Shown: positions 44,214 through 52,667 of the stretch, piece by piece | How the letters are laid out: the number at the start of each line of letters is the position of its first letter | Numbering within the stretch: the first letter of the stretch is position 1 | Source of the DNA: Symmachiella dynata | GTDB taxonomy: Bacteria > Planctomycetota > Planctomycetia > Planctomycetales > Planctomycetaceae | Length of the DNA: 64,000 bases | NCBI RefSeq assembly: GCF_007747995.1 | Contig: NZ_CP036276.1 | Span: forward strand, 5,880,001 to 5,944,000 | Direction of reading: 5' to 3' | Notes under the pieces: generated by a model | The model's input: the letters and a program-made list of their open reading frames with translations, nothing else | Database searches by the model: none | What the model was told of the DNA's origin: nothing | Position numbers and translations under genes: made by a program

Positions 44214-46898
44214 GTGGCCAAAAAGAAAGTCAAAGGACTGGTGATTGTGGAATCACCGGCAAAGGCCCGCAAGATCAGCGGCTACCTCGGCTCGGACTAC
44301 ATCGTCCTGGCCAGTATGGGGCACGTCCGCGATCTGCCAGCCGGCGCTGCGGAGATTCCGGCCGCTGTCAAGAAAGAACCGTGGTCCACACTGGGAGTGA
44401 ATGTCGATTCCGAGTTTGAACCGCTGTACATCATCCCTAAAGAAAAGAAAAAAGTCGTCAAGGAACTCAAGGACGCCCTCAAAAACGCCCAAGAGCTGAT
44501 CATCGCGACGGACGAAGACCGCGAAGGGGAAAGCATTGGATGGCACCTCGTCGAGTTGCTCAAACCCAAGGTCCCCGTCAAACGGATGGTGTTTTCCGAA
44601 ATCACCAAATCCGCCATCCAAGCCGCCATCGACAACCCCCGCGAAATGGACACCGATCTGGTTTCGGCCCAAGAAACCCGCCGGGTGCTCGATCGCCTTT
44701 ACGGATATCGTCTCAGCCCACTATTGTGGAAAAAAGTCGCCCCTAAACTCTCCGCCGGCCGCGTCCAATCAGTCGCCGTCCGGGTCCTCGTGCGGCGGGA
44801 ATTGGAACGCATTGCCTTCCACAGCGGAACCTACTGGGACCTCAAAGCCACACTGAACACATTGCCCGAGGGGCAATTCGACGCCCAATTGTGGACCCTG
44901 GGCGGTAAAAGAATCGCTGCAGGTAAGGATTTCGACGAGGCGACCGGAAAACTCAAGCTCGACGTCGATGTCTTGTTGCTCAATGAGAAGGAGTCGCTCG
45001 AACTCAAGGACCGGTTGCTCAAAACCGACTGGAACGTCTCCAATATCGAAGAGCGGCAACAGGTCCGCAAACCGTATCCCCCCTTCACCACCAGTACGCT
45101 GCAACAAGAAGCCAACCGCAAGCTGAACATGACCGCTCGGCAGACGATGCAAACCGCCCAGCGGTTGTATGAAGCGGGTCATATTACTTACATGCGGACC
45201 GACTCGGTCAATCTCTCGACCGAAGCGATCGATGCGGCACGAAATTGCGTCGATACCCGTTACGGACACGAGTACCTCAGCGACGGCCCACGTCAATTTA
45301 CCTCCAAAAGCAAAAACGCCCAAGAGGCTCACGAAGCCATCCGCCCTGCTGGGACGGAGATGAAAACAGCCGAAGAACTGGGGCTTTCCGGCGGTGAGGG
45401 ACGCTTGTACGGTCTGATCTGGAAGCGGACCGCTGCCACGCAAATGGCTGAAGCCCGTTTGCGGTTCCAAACCGTGACCATCGCCGCCGATGATGCTGAG
45501 TTTCGCGCCACCGGCCGTCACGTCGAATTTCCCGGCTTCTTCCGGGCCTATGTCGAAGGGACCGACGATCCCGAAGCCGCGCTCGACGACCAAGAAAGCA
45601 GCCTGCCGCCGATGAAAGAAGCGGACAAACTCCGCTGCGGCGAACTTGAACCGATCGGCCACGAAACCAAACCGCCGGCGCGCTTCACCGAAGCGACGCT
45701 CGTGCGGGCGCTGGAAGCAGATGGCATCGGCCGGCCGAGTACCTATGCGTCGATCATCGGCACCATTCAGGACCGGGGTTACGTACGCAAACAGGGCAGC
45801 CAATTGGTTCCCACCTTCACGGCGATGGCTGTCACCAAATTGCTGGAACAATACTTCCCCAATCTGGTCGACTACGCCTTCACCGCCAAGATGGAACAAA
45901 CGCTCGACGACATTTCCAACGGCGAAATCGAATCGCTCCCGTATCTCAAGGAATTTTACGGCGGCGAGGAGGGCTTGGACTCGCAGGTTAAGACCAACGA
46001 GGAAAAGATCGATCCCCGCGACATTTGCACGCTGGACCTGGAAGGCATCGAATCGAAGGTCCGCGTCGGTCGTTATGGACCGTATCTACAGAAGGAGCAG
46101 GAAGATGGCGAAAACCTAACCGCCTCACTGCCCGCCGAAATTTCTCCCGCCGACATTACCAATGAAATGGCGGAGAAACTGATCAAGCAAAAAATCGAAG
46201 GCCCCACGCCAATCGGCATGCACCCCGAAGAGGGACTGCCGATTTTCGTGCTGCACGGACCGTTCGGCTACTACATGCAACTCGGTGAAGTCACCGAGGA
46301 CGGCCCCAAACCCAAACGGGTCTCGCTGCCCAAAAACGTCGAACCGGAAAATGTCACCCTCCCGCTCGCGATGGACTTACTCAGCCTGCCGCGCACGGTC
46401 GGGCAGCATCCGGAAACCGACAAGGTTGTCAAAGCGGGCATTGGACGATTTGGACCGTACGTCCTGCACAACAAGGTGTACGCCTCGATCCCCAAAGAAA
46501 AAGATGTGCTCACCATCGGCCTGGAAGATGCCGTTGACCTGATTAAAAATAAAAAAGTACGAGGAGCGGCGACACCGCTGAAAGAACTCGGTCCGCACCC
46601 CGAAGATGGCGAAATGGTCGCCGTGTTCGAAGGCCGCTACGGACCTTACGTCAAACACGGAAAAATTAACGCCACGCTCCCCAAAGAAACCGAACCCGAT
46701 TCGGTCACGCTGGAGCGCGCACTCGACATGATCGCCGAAAAGGCGGCCAAGGGGGGCGGCACGAAGAAGAAAAAGAAGAAAGCCGCCAAGAAAAAGGCAG
46801 CGAAGAAAAAGACGACCAAGAAGAAGGCCACCAAAAAGAAAGCGGGTAAAAAGAAAACCACCAAGAAGAAAGCGACCAAGAAAAAAACCGCTTCCTAA
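44214..46898 (+). CDS. topA: DNA topoisomerase I
   Basis: An 894-residue type IA topoisomerase. The TOPRIM domain starts LVIVESPAKARKISGYLG and contains the acidic IIATDEDREGE. The active-site tyrosine is Y326 (HITYMRTDS). Instead of zinc fingers the C-terminus has four TOPRIM-C repeats (VGRYGPYL, HGPFGYYMQLG, IGRFGPYVLHN, EGRYGPYVKHG). The final 45 residues are a Lys/Ala/Thr repeat tail (KKKxxKKKA type) like histone H1, which probably adds DNA affinity. The start is GTG with AAGGAA nine bases upstream. The enzyme relaxes negative supercoils. Confidence 0.97.
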   Translation: MAKKKVKGLVIVESPAKARKISGYLGSDYIVLASMGHVRDLPAGAAEIPAAVKKEPWSTLGVNVDSEFEPLYIIPKEKKKVVKELKDALKNAQELIIATDEDREGESIGWHLVELLKPKVPVKRMVFSEITKSAIQAAIDNPREMDTDLVSAQETRRVLDRLYGYRLSPLLWKKVAPKLSAGRVQSVAVRVLVRRELERIAFHSGTYWDLKATLNTLPEGQFDAQLWTLGGKRIAAGKDFDEATGKLKLDVDVLLLNEKESLELKDRLLKTDWNVSNIEERQQVRKPYPPFTTSTLQQEANRKLNMTARQTMQTAQRLYEAGHITYMRTDSVNLSTEAIDAARNCVDTRYGHEYLSDGPRQFTSKSKNAQEAHEAIRPAGTEMKTAEELGLSGGEGRLYGLIWKRTAATQMAEARLRFQTVTIAADDAEFRATGRHVEFPGFFRAYVEGTDDPEAALDDQESSLPPMKEADKLRCGELEPIGHETKPPARFTEATLVRALEADGIGRPSTYASIIGTIQDRGYVRKQGSQLVPTFTAMAVTKLLEQYFPNLVDYAFTAKMEQTLDDISNGEIESLPYLKEFYGGEEGLDSQVKTNEEKIDPRDICTLDLEGIESKVRVGRYGPYLQKEQEDGENLTASLPAEISPADITNEMAEKLIKQKIEGPTPIGMHPEEGLPIFVLHGPFGYYMQLGEVTEDGPKPKRVSLPKNVEPENVTLPLAMDLLSLPRTVGQHPETDKVVKAGIGRFGPYVLHNKVYASIPKEKDVLTIGLEDAVDLIKNKKVRGAATPLKELGPHPEDGEMVAVFEGRYGPYVKHGKINATLPKETEPDSVTLERALDMIAEKAAKGGGTKKKKKKAAKKKAAKKKTTKKKATKKKAGKKKTTKKKATKKKTAS

Positions 46899-46949
46899 TT
46901 CCAGAGCGACTGCGGTTCGCTCCCCGGTTCCAGCGGGGGGAGTTGACGA

Positions 46950-47630
46950 TCAACGCTCAATCGTTCCCGTATCTGCGTCTGCTTCACCCCAACGCTCCAG
47001 CAATGTGTGCGGTACGCCCAGTTGGTCGCAGATCCGCGCCACCACAAAATCGACCAGGTCCGCCATCGAAGTCGGTGCATGATAAAAGCCAGGCATCGCC
47101 GGCAAAATCACACCTCCCGCATTGGCCAACCGCGCCATGTTTTCCAGTTGGATCACCCCCAGCGGCGTCTCCCGCGGCACAACAATCAACTTGCGGCGTT
47201 CCTTCAGGTGCACGTCAGCAGCGCGGTGTATTAAGTTCGACGACTGCCCGCTGGCAATCGCCGCCAACGTCCCCATCGAACAGGGACAAATCACCATCCC
47301 CGACGTTAAGAATGACCCGCTGGCAATCCCCGCATGGAAGTCCTGATGATGATACACACGGAGCGTCCCACGCTGCTCGCTTGATGACTCCAAAGCCGGG
47401 AATTGAAACCGACTAAGCACGTCCCCTGCCTGCTGAGCAGAAGGCAACATCGTTTCAATGCGAAATTGATCGGTGTCCAACTGCGGATCCAACTCATCCC
47501 GCATCACCAGCGCCGCGGCCGGACTAACCACCACGTGCAATTCGCACCCCGCATCAAGCAACACATCCAACAACCGCAGCGCATAAATCGACCCGCTGGC
47601 TCCGGTGAGGGCAATCACGATGGGGGACAT
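46950..47630 (-). CDS. ubiX: Flavin prenyltransferase UbiX
   Basis: A 226-residue flavoprotein. The N-terminus IVIALTGASGSIYALRLL, the segments GSFLTSGMVICPCSMGTLAAIA and RRKLIVVPRETPLGVIQLENM, and AMPGFYH near the end are diagnostic. UbiX makes prenylated FMN for UbiD-type decarboxylases. No ubiD gene is next to it, so its client here is unknown; the neighbouring menG/ubiE gene points to quinone synthesis. It lies about 213 bases downstream of ubiE on the same strand, with an inverted repeat between them, and is convergent with topA. Confidence 0.95.
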   Translation of the reverse strand: MSPIVIALTGASGSIYALRLLDVLLDAGCELHVVVSPAAALVMRDELDPQLDTDQFRIETMLPSAQQAGDVLSRFQFPALESSSEQRGTLRVYHHQDFHAGIASGSFLTSGMVICPCSMGTLAAIASGQSSNLIHRAADVHLKERRKLIVVPRETPLGVIQLENMARLANAGGVILPAMPGFYHAPTSMADLVDFVVARICDQLGVPHTLLERWGEADADTGTIER

Positions 47631-47667
47631 AGTTAGAAGGCTCGCGGCTAAGAAATGAGAATAGAAG

Positions 47668-47805
47668 AACCACGAAAGAAACGAAATGACACGAAAAAGA
47701 ACCTAAGTTTTTCATCCAAATTTTTGTCTTGAGTTCGATTTCAGCTGTGCAAGGCTATGTTGTTTCCTCTGAAATTATTTCGTGTTTTTCGTTTCTTTCG
47801 TGGTT
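47668..47805. repeat. Inverted repeat between ubiE and ubiX
   Basis: The left arm (47668-47699) and right arm (47778-47805) share AACCACGAAAGAAACGAAA perfectly and continue with one small difference into ACACGAAA. The spacer is 78 bases. This Ser-codon-like ACGAAA motif is a common dispersed bacterial repeat. Confidence 0.75.
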
Positions 47806-47843
47806 TATCTTTATTGAGCAATCACTAAACGACAACATTCCCG

Positions 47844-48563
47844 CTACTTGGTCCCCACATACAGCGTGGCAATTCCAAACGTCAACGGTTTGTAAATCAC
47901 GCTCGCGAGGCCGGCTTGTTTCATCATGGTTGCCAGCGTTTCGCCTTGGGCGAATTCACTGACCGACTGCGGTAAATAATTGTAGGCAAACTGACTGTTG
48001 CGGGCCAATAATTGTCCAATCCGCGGCAAGATGTGGCGAAAATACCAGCGATAACAAGCACGAAACAGGCGGTTTTCCGGCATCGAAAACTCGAGCACAA
48101 CCACCTTTCCCCCCGGCCGGCAGACGCGCGTCATCTCCTGTAATCCCTGCATGGTGTCGGCGACGTTGCGTAGTCCGAATGCGACTGAGACGATTTGAAA
48201 ACTGTCGTCCGCAAACGGCAGCCGCTGTGCGTCGGCTTCCAGAAATTCAATTCGCGAACCACTGGCCGCTTCCCGTTTTTTATTCGCCAGCACCAACATC
48301 TCGTGCGTGAAGTCGCTGCCGATGACAGCAGCGCCTTGCGCCCGTTTCTCGTAGCTAAATGCCAAGTCCCCCGTTCCCGTACAGACGTCCAATATCGGTG
48401 CGTCCCCCACCGGCGGCGCCAACCGCACGGCCCGCCAGCGCCAATAAATGTCTGTGCCGCCGGAGAGGAAATGATTCAGAAAATCATAGCGCGGCGATAT
48501 CTCACCAAACATGCGCCGCACGCGCCCACCGGACTTATCAACTGTCATCTGCCCGTGACCCAT
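47844..48563 (-). CDS. ubiE: Demethylmenaquinone/ubiquinone methyltransferase (UbiE/MenG)
   Basis: A 239-residue SAM-dependent C-methyltransferase. The N-terminus MFGEISPRYDFLNHFLSGG and the SAM motif ILDVCTGTGDLAF, followed by GLRNVADTMQGLQEMTRVCRPGGKVVVLEFSMP and the TFGIATLYVG end, are the UbiE signature. In a planctomycete it most likely acts as MenG, adding the last methyl of menaquinone. Downstream on the same strand is ubiX. An alternative start lies 15 bases inside (48548). Confidence 0.95.
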   Translation of the reverse strand: MGHGQMTVDKSGGRVRRMFGEISPRYDFLNHFLSGGTDIYWRWRAVRLAPPVGDAPILDVCTGTGDLAFSYEKRAQGAAVIGSDFTHEMLVLANKKREAASGSRIEFLEADAQRLPFADDSFQIVSVAFGLRNVADTMQGLQEMTRVCRPGGKVVVLEFSMPENRLFRACYRWYFRHILPRIGQLLARNSQFAYNYLPQSVSEFAQGETLATMMKQAGLASVIYKPLTFGIATLYVGTK

Positions 48564-48658
48564 GAGACCCTAATTTCGATGTGGTTGGTAGAGCTGTGTT
48601 TGTTTGGTGTCTGTCTGTCGCGAGGCTGGTTAGGAACGCCAATCGTACTACATAGAAA

Positions 48659-48723
48659 GGTGCGTCGCGACGCACCCTACACGCTTACTCCCTCTCCCCC
48701 TGGGAGAGGGCTGGGGTGAGGGC
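48659..48723. repeat. Palindrome plus G-rich hairpin repeat
   Basis: GGTGCGTCGCGACGCACC (48659-48676) is a perfect 18-base palindrome. It is followed by CCCTCTCCC/GGGAGAGGG (48690-48710) and CTGGGGTGAGGGC, a short repeat form seen in many bacterial genomes. It lies between ubiE and ilvE. Confidence 0.75.
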
Positions 48724-48789
48724 TTTCTCTTAACCGCACTGACCAGCGAACCTTCACCGGAAAAAGCGGAGTTTTTTAAACCCCCCGAT

Positions 48790-49650
48790 TCACCCGCCCG
48801 TTTTCAGCGTCTGAAACCGCTCCAGCAGGTCCTTCGTCACCGGACCGGGAGTTCCCGAGCCAATCTTGCGGCCGTCCAGGTCGACGACCGGAATCACCTC
48901 AGCCGCCGTACCGGTCAGAAAACATTCGTCGGCGATGTAGATGTCGTGGCGGACCATGGCAACTTCTTGGACCGTTAAGCCAGCCTGTCTGGCCAAGCCC
49001 ATGACGGCTCCCCGCGTAATGCCTTCCAAGATCCCCGCCTCGGGCGGCGGCGTTTTAAGGACACCATCTTTGACGATGAAGATATTATCCCCAGTACATT
49101 CCGCCACTTCGCCTTGCGCATTGAGCATCAGTGCTTCGATGCAGCCGGTATCGGTCGCTTCGATTTTGGCCAAGATGTTGTTGAGATAGTTAAGCGACTT
49201 GATCCGCGGACTCAGTGCGCCGGCGTGATTGCGGATCGTGCTGGCGGTGACGACCTTCAGTCCGTCGCGGTACATCTCAGGCGGATACAGCGAAATCGTA
49301 TCGGCGATAATAATCACCTGGGGATCGCTGGTGCGGCGAATATCCAACCCCAACGTCCCGGCCCCCCGCGAGATCACCAGTCGCACATACCCTTCGGTAA
49401 TCCCATTGGCAGCAACCGTCTTGTTCACCGCTTCGGTCATTTCAGCGGGCGAAAGCGGAATCTCCAGGCGGATCGCTAGCGCGCTCTCATACAGCCGCTC
49501 GATGTGTTCGTCCATGAGGAACACCCGCCCATTATAAACGCGGATCCCTTCGAACACGCCATCGCCGTAGAGAAACCCGTGGTCGAAAACGCTCACTTTG
49601 GCATCGGCCTTGTCGACGAGTTCGCCGGCGATATAAACCTTCAATGACAT
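48790..49650 (-). CDS. ilvE: Branched-chain amino acid aminotransferase (class IV)
   Basis: A 286-residue fold-type IV PLP enzyme. FDHGFLYGDGVFEGIRVY (residues 22-39), the PLP lysine K151 in SPRIKSLNYLNN, the glutamate of MLNAQGEVAECTGDNIF and the C-terminal DECFLTGTAAEVIPV fit IlvE. It makes the last step of Val, Leu and Ile synthesis. D-alanine transaminase is a less likely reading. The ATG at 49650 gives the usual N-terminus; an upstream extension in frame is not expected to be coding. A weak Shine-Dalgarno is present. Confidence 0.92.
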   Translation of the reverse strand: MSLKVYIAGELVDKADAKVSVFDHGFLYGDGVFEGIRVYNGRVFLMDEHIERLYESALAIRLEIPLSPAEMTEAVNKTVAANGITEGYVRLVISRGAGTLGLDIRRTSDPQVIIIADTISLYPPEMYRDGLKVVTASTIRNHAGALSPRIKSLNYLNNILAKIEATDTGCIEALMLNAQGEVAECTGDNIFIVKDGVLKTPPPEAGILEGITRGAVMGLARQAGLTVQEVAMVRHDIYIADECFLTGTAAEVIPVVDLDGRKIGSGTPGPVTKDLLERFQTLKTGG

Positions 49651-49752
49651 CTCGGTACCGCAAATAAAGAGGGGGGAGGAGAATTTGGTAGAATTTGAGA
49701 CAAACCGGCACGCGAACCGGTTCACTGTTGCCCCGTAGTCTACATAAACAGC

Positions 49753-49783
49753 GAGACCGGTACCAATCATCGGCACCGGTCTC
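49753..49783. repeat. Hairpin upstream of ilvE
   Basis: GAGACCGGT and ACCGGTCTC pair around a loop of about 13 bases, 103 bases before the ilvE start. It may be a terminator for lolD (minus strand) or a repeat. Confidence 0.55.
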
Positions 49784-49825
49784 CTACGACAAATCATCAA
49801 ATTGTTATCGGGCCTGGCGGAATTC

Positions 49826-49847
49826 GTGTGGGAGTCTCCGATCCCGC
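49826..49847. repeat. Single copy of the GTCTCC-type repeat
   Basis: GTGTGGGAGTCTCCGATCCC is close to the unit at 52412-52502 (GGGTCTCCCGACCCCGC core) and lies in the gap between lolD and ilvE. Confidence 0.5.
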
Positions 49848-49903
49848 TTTCGACTCCTCCCAGTAACCCTGGCAATTGCCCTCTTTTTGCGTCGAAAGAC
49901 GCC

Positions 49904-50638
49904 CTAAGCAGCCTCTGCCAGCTTTTCCAATCGACCTTCCCGGAGTCGCACCGTTCGGCCGGCCTGTTCGGCGATTACGTTGTCGTGAGTCACCATCACG
50001 ATCGTCAGGCCTTCTTCTTCGTTCAGCTTCCGCAGCAAGTCCATGATCTCGCCGCCGGTGGTTGCGTCCAAATTCCCGGTCGGTTCGTCCGCCAGGAGCA
50101 CCTCCGGCTTGCCGATCAAGGCCCGGGCGATGGCCGCACGTTGCATTTCTCCACCCGAGAGTTCCGACGGCCGGTGCGTTAACCGATGCGACAAACCGAC
50201 GCGATCCAGTAACTCGCGGGCCTCGTTTTGAAATTGCTTTTTCCGCCGCAAATAGCCCAGCAACGAATGCCGAATCATCAGCGGTGAAAGCACGTTTTCA
50301 ATCACGCTCAATTCGGGCAGCAGGTGGTAGAACTGAAAGATGAATCCGAACACCCGGTTGCGGAGTTCGTCGCGGCTTTTGGCCGATAAGTCATCGATGC
50401 GTTGGCTGTCGAGGTGAATTTCTCCCACGCTGGGAGCATCCAACAATCCCAGCAGGTGCAGCAACGTGCTCTTGCCGGAGCCCGATTGGCCCACGATGGA
50501 GACAAACTCCCCGCGATTCACATCGATGTTCACACCGTGCAATACGGGAATCTTGTGGTCACCCTTGCGGTAAGCCTTTTCCACGGCGATTGCCGCGATA
50601 TGACGCTGAGGCATTTTAATGATCTCTGCCGTTTCCAT
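49904..50638 (-). CDS. ABC transporter ATPase, LolD/MacB-type
   Basis: A 244-residue ATPase. Walker A GQSGSGKST (50-58), Q-loop IFQFYHLLPELSVIENV, signature LSGGEMQR, Walker B VLLADEPTGNLD and the switch His VMVTHD. This is the LolD/MacB group, which serves FtsX-fold permeases. It follows the LolC/E-type permease gene after 142 bases that contain a hairpin. Together they likely release lipoproteins from the inner membrane toward the outer membrane; a MacB-like export role is the alternative. Confidence 0.93.
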   Translation of the reverse strand: METAEIIKMPQRHIAAIAVEKAYRKGDHKIPVLHGVNIDVNRGEFVSIVGQSGSGKSTLLHLLGLLDAPSVGEIHLDSQRIDDLSAKSRDELRNRVFGFIFQFYHLLPELSVIENVLSPLMIRHSLLGYLRRKKQFQNEARELLDRVGLSHRLTHRPSELSGGEMQRAAIARALIGKPEVLLADEPTGNLDATTGGEIMDLLRKLNEEEGLTIVMVTHDNVIAEQAGRTVRLREGRLEKLAEAA

Positions 50639-50732
50639 GAGGAGTTGTTTCCTGCGGAAGGATTTTTTACCACCCAGTCGTGTCGGGCCAATAGTACAAG
50701 CCGCTTATGTCTCAAACGATGGGTGGTTGGAC

Positions 50733-50760
50733 CTGGGGGCGAGCCGGTGCTCGTCCCCAG
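50733..50760. repeat. Hairpin between lolC- and lolD-type genes
   Basis: CTGGGGGCGAGC pairs with GCTCGTCCCCAG around CGGT (one mismatch), with GGGTGG/CCACCC outside extending it. It sits inside the operon, 20 bases past the permease stop, and may reduce downstream expression. Confidence 0.65.
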
Positions 50761-50780
50761 CCACCCAGTTAAATTCAAAC

Positions 50781-52337
50781 TCATTCATACCGCAGCGACG
50801 CCACCGGATGCAGTCGCGATGCGCGTCGTGCCGGCAGGATGCTGGACAACACGGCGATGGCGATGGCACCGACTGCGACCCAAAACACCATCCACGGCTC
50901 AATGTTGGTGGGAATTTCCGGGAAATAGTAAATCCGTTCGTCAAACACTTCTTTCCCGGTCAGCCACGTGATCTGTTCTTCAATCCAATTGATTTTCCAG
51001 ACAATCAGCAATCCCATGCCCACGCCCGCACCAGAACCAACGATACCCAAGCCGAATCCGTAGGCCAGGAAAATCGACATCACACCGCTGGAGCTGGCTC
51101 CCAAGGATTTCAGAATGCCGATGTCGCGTGTTTTCTCTACGACGATCATGAAGAAGATCGCCAAAATGCCAAAGCCGGCGACTGCGATGATCAGAAACAG
51201 CAACACGTTCAGGATCGCCGATTCCACTTCAACCGCGGCCAACAACGGGCCTTGTTTTTGCTCCCAGGTATGCACGGCGAACCGTCCCGGCTCGAATTCT
51301 CCCCGCAACAAACCGACAACGACGGCCGGGTCGGCCGATTCTTTCAATTTGATCTGCACCGATGTCACCGAAGTCAGACCGGTTTGCGGATCAATCATGA
51401 CGCGTTGTTTTTGCAGGTAATCCAAATTGCAGAAGACCAAGCTGTTGTCATACTCGCTCATGCCGCATTTGAAATAATCAACCACGGTCGCGTCGAAGTG
51501 GATTGCCTGAGGAGGCCGCCCGGAACCGACGGTGCTCAGTTGCACGTCATCACCCACGCGAACCATCGGCAGCGTCTTGATTTTTCCGGTCGCTTGATCT
51601 TCGTATTTGTATGTCACCAGTTCCGAGCCGATATAGACCCGACCTTCGAGTGGGGACGTCAAATCCTCAGGCTCTTCGTCAAACATTTCGTCGTCGGCGC
51701 CAATGAGCTCAGAGCCTGCGAAGAGCTCACTGGCATCCATTGCTCCCGCGTTGTCCACCGGCGATTCGACCGGCTCCAACTCGTTCATCATCCGACTATG
51801 TTCCCGCATCCGCATTTCGCTTTCTTTTTGCGCTGTGCGGTACTCTTGATCGTCGGGGTGCAAGTCAAATGAAGCCGGCACGTTCGCCACATAGCGGGGC
51901 GGGCCAATCCGGTTCCCTTCTTCATCCCGTTGGGGCATGAAATTGTACAGATGATCGGTCAGCGTCCCCATCTTGGCTTTGGATTCGGGTTCGATGCCGA
52001 TGATCGTCACCGGTTTGGTGATGTATTGCCCGAATGAGCGAAAGCTGAGCATGCCATACACCTCGACGGTGGGGCTCATCGCCTCAATATGCTCACCCGC
52101 CGCATGGCGAATGCGAGCCATGATCCGGTCGGGGTCCTGTTCGCCATCGGCGCTGCCCGTTTCCAGGACCACATCGGCCAGAATGCCGCGAATCCGTTCC
52201 TTCATTTGGCTGCTAAACCCGCTCATCACGCTGTTGACGACAATCATCGTCGCCACGCCCAACGTGACACTGACAATGCAGGTCAACGCAATATACCGAG
52301 TCCGCAAATAGCGCGTGCAGAGAAGATACTTGTACAT
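50781..52337 (-). CDS. LolC/LolE-type ABC permease (FtsX fold)
   Basis: A 519-residue permease with the four-TM layout of LolC/E: TM1 at about 16-40, a periplasmic domain of about 330 residues, and three TM helices at the C-terminus (LLFLIIAVAGFGILAIFFMI, GFGLGIVGSGAGVGMGLLIV, WVAVGAIAIAVLSSILPARR). VEKTRDIGILKSLGAS is the conserved cytoplasmic coupling loop. The periplasmic domain is longer than in LolC (about 400 residues in E. coli), with an acidic insert around EPVESPVDNAGAMDASELFAGSE. It pairs with the LolD-type ATPase. ATG at 52337 begins the normal N-terminus. Confidence 0.9.
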   Translation of the reverse strand: MYKYLLCTRYLRTRYIALTCIVSVTLGVATMIVVNSVMSGFSSQMKERIRGILADVVLETGSADGEQDPDRIMARIRHAAGEHIEAMSPTVEVYGMLSFRSFGQYITKPVTIIGIEPESKAKMGTLTDHLYNFMPQRDEEGNRIGPPRYVANVPASFDLHPDDQEYRTAQKESEMRMREHSRMMNELEPVESPVDNAGAMDASELFAGSELIGADDEMFDEEPEDLTSPLEGRVYIGSELVTYKYEDQATGKIKTLPMVRVGDDVQLSTVGSGRPPQAIHFDATVVDYFKCGMSEYDNSLVFCNLDYLQKQRVMIDPQTGLTSVTSVQIKLKESADPAVVVGLLRGEFEPGRFAVHTWEQKQGPLLAAVEVESAILNVLLFLIIAVAGFGILAIFFMIVVEKTRDIGILKSLGASSSGVMSIFLAYGFGLGIVGSGAGVGMGLLIVWKINWIEEQITWLTGKEVFDERIYYFPEIPTNIEPWMVFWVAVGAIAIAVLSSILPARRASRLHPVASLRYE

Positions 52338-52411
52338 GTTTTCGCCAGTCCTTTGGCCATGTGATGAGAAGACATCCCGTCCCCTCGTATTCGTCCGTCG
52401 ATTCCGCAAAT

Positions 52412-52502
52412 AGTAGTGCGCGAGTCTCCCGCATAGTTGTGCGCGGGTCTCCCGACCCCGCACTTAATCCACAAGTTGTGCGCGGGTCTCCCGACCCCGC
52501 AC
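52412..52502. repeat. Tandem hairpin-forming repeat (GGGTCTCCCGACCCCGC type)
   Basis: Two near-identical 29-base units (52435-52463 and 52474-52502) plus a partial unit (52412-52433). Each can fold as GTGCG-GGGTC/GACCC-CGCAC. Related sequence is at 49826. Not CRISPR: only two and a half units and an 10-base spacer. Confidence 0.75.
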
Positions 52503-52604
52503 ATCGCCCGACCGAAGGTCTCCCACCATTAAACTGAAGGGAACAGACTCAAAACGTCCCCCAGAAAACCAACCGCAACAGGCAAAAAACTCTTTATGTC
52601 TCTA

Positions 52605-52632
52605 GCCACTGGCCACCGGCCACTGACCACTA
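52605..52632. repeat. Four tandem 7-base repeats
   Basis: GCCACTG, GCCACCG, GCCACTG and ACCACTA follow each other 36 bases after the lysS stop codon. Confidence 0.7.
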
Positions 52633-52667
52633 AAAAACGTTGTACGCAAACAGATACCTAAAACCCC

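Larger units (their letters stand above)
52338..52667. other. Intergenic region with repeats upstream of the permease
   Basis: About 330 bases between lysS and the permease gene, mainly repeats: the GTCTCC-type units and a seven-base tandem repeat listed separately. The region must also contain the permease promoter. Confidence 0.5.

Noticed and set aside
46646-46953. Phe/Ala-rich minus-strand frames opposite the end of topA
   Set aside because: Shadow of the AAG-rich lysine tail codons read backwards; not a membrane protein.
52412-52502. Possible CRISPR array
   Set aside because: Only two full units and one partial unit, a spacer of about ten bases and no cas gene in the window; each unit is a hairpin typical of REP sequences.
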